From an uncultured Bradyrhizobium sp. (GTDB lineage Bacteria > Pseudomonadota > Alphaproteobacteria > Rhizobiales > Xanthobacteraceae), in the NCBI RefSeq assembly GCF_947648125.1, contig NZ_CANSMR010000011.1:1-64000 (forward strand): a stretch of 64,000 nucleotides of DNA. Reading direction: 5' to 3'. The notes under the pieces were generated by a model. The model saw only the letters and a program-made list of their open reading frames with translations, made no database searches and was not told the DNA's origin. Of the stretch, positions 63,819 to 64,000 are shown one piece after another (within the stretch, counting starts at the first letter, position 1; each line of letters starts with the position of its first letter). The position numbers and the translations under genes were made by a program.

Positions 63819-64000
63819 ATGCCTCCTTCAAGATTTGCAGTCCCTGCCGAAGTCCCCGGTCTCGCGGCGCGCCGCATCGCGGCCGACATCCTCGATGGCG
63901 TGCTGCACAAGCACCGCACGCTCGACGATCAGCTCGACGGCGCCGGCGCGCATCCCGGCCTGAAATCGCTGGCCGATCGCGACCGCGCGCTGATGCGCCG
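63819..64000 (+). CDS. RsmB-like 16S rRNA cytosine-C5 methyltransferase, 3' end outside window
   Basis: Only the first 60 codons are present. MPPSRFAVPAEVPGLAARRI, followed by AADILDGVLHKHRTLDDQLD and LADRDRALMR, matches the NusB-like N-terminal domain of RsmB/Fmu proteins, which methylate C5 of a cytosine in 16S rRNA. The catalytic domain lies beyond the right edge, so the assignment rests on this domain alone. Confidence 0.75.
   Translation, partial: MPPSRFAVPAEVPGLAARRIAADILDGVLHKHRTLDDQLDGAGAHPGLKSLADRDRALMR

Overview
This window reads as a stretch of chromosome from a GC-rich alphaproteobacterium, most likely Bradyrhizobium or a close relative in the Nitrobacteraceae. That is an inference from the gene families (IalB-like, YkvA, TAXI receptor, HemY and mitofilin-like pair, DUF1674/SdhAF4, NTF2-like, Tat-exported hydrolases), the GC-rich codon use, and several families of short palindromic intergenic repeats that are scattered through the window in near-identical copies. 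No rRNA, CRISPR array, transposase or integrase was seen. Two tRNA genes are present.

Layout. 1-3.2 kb: the end of a proline-rich OmpA-type envelope protein, then an NTF2-like gene divergent from a TetR regulator, with two tandem operator-like palindromes between them. 3.3-12.9 kb: housekeeping and metabolism (argG, a PAP2 phosphatase, rlmN, an IalB-like protein, a dienoyl-CoA-reductase-like SDR divergent from a quinone reductase, YkvA, pterin carbinolamine dehydratase, a TAXI receptor). 13-18.4 kb: Tat-exported PhoD, a cell-wall amidase, a secreted unknown, and a receiver-only response regulator divergent from a Crp/Fnr regulator. 18.7-21.3 kb: a compact operon of an Lgt-like membrane protein, a Tes/MJ0619-type radical SAM protein and two paralogous small membrane proteins. 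This is the best candidate for an undescribed system. 21.4-30.4 kb: typA, a flavin amine oxidase, a DCC/SDR-DoxX/DUF2269 membrane operon, GNAT, ppa, and folD-DUF167-yggT. 30.7-42.6 kb: tRNA-Ala(CGC), enoyl-CoA hydratase, glutamine amidotransferase, SDR, TerB, a class III cyclase, a P450, a Tat-exported hydrolase, an MFS exporter, two Cys-rich secreted proteins and a polysaccharide deacetylase.

43.1-47.4 kb is a small, lower-GC genomic island. It lies between a 17-bp direct repeat made from the 3' end of tRNA-Thr(CGT). It carries a truncated LysR gene, a c-type cytochrome and a large glycosyltransferase with three tandem 91-residue repeats. No integrase remains.

47.6-64 kb returns to core genes: hemY-like, mitofilin-like and hemD facing one way and tsaD-gpsA the other, then a Tat-exported HAD divergent from a LysR regulator, an HSL-type esterase, an EVE-domain protein, topoisomerase IB, acs, an L,D-transpeptidase, a nuclease-like protein, SdhAF4, and the beginning of an rsmB-like gene cut by the right edge.

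Start codons were moved inward from the longest open frame where the family's N-terminus and a ribosome binding site supported it. The entries say so where it matters.
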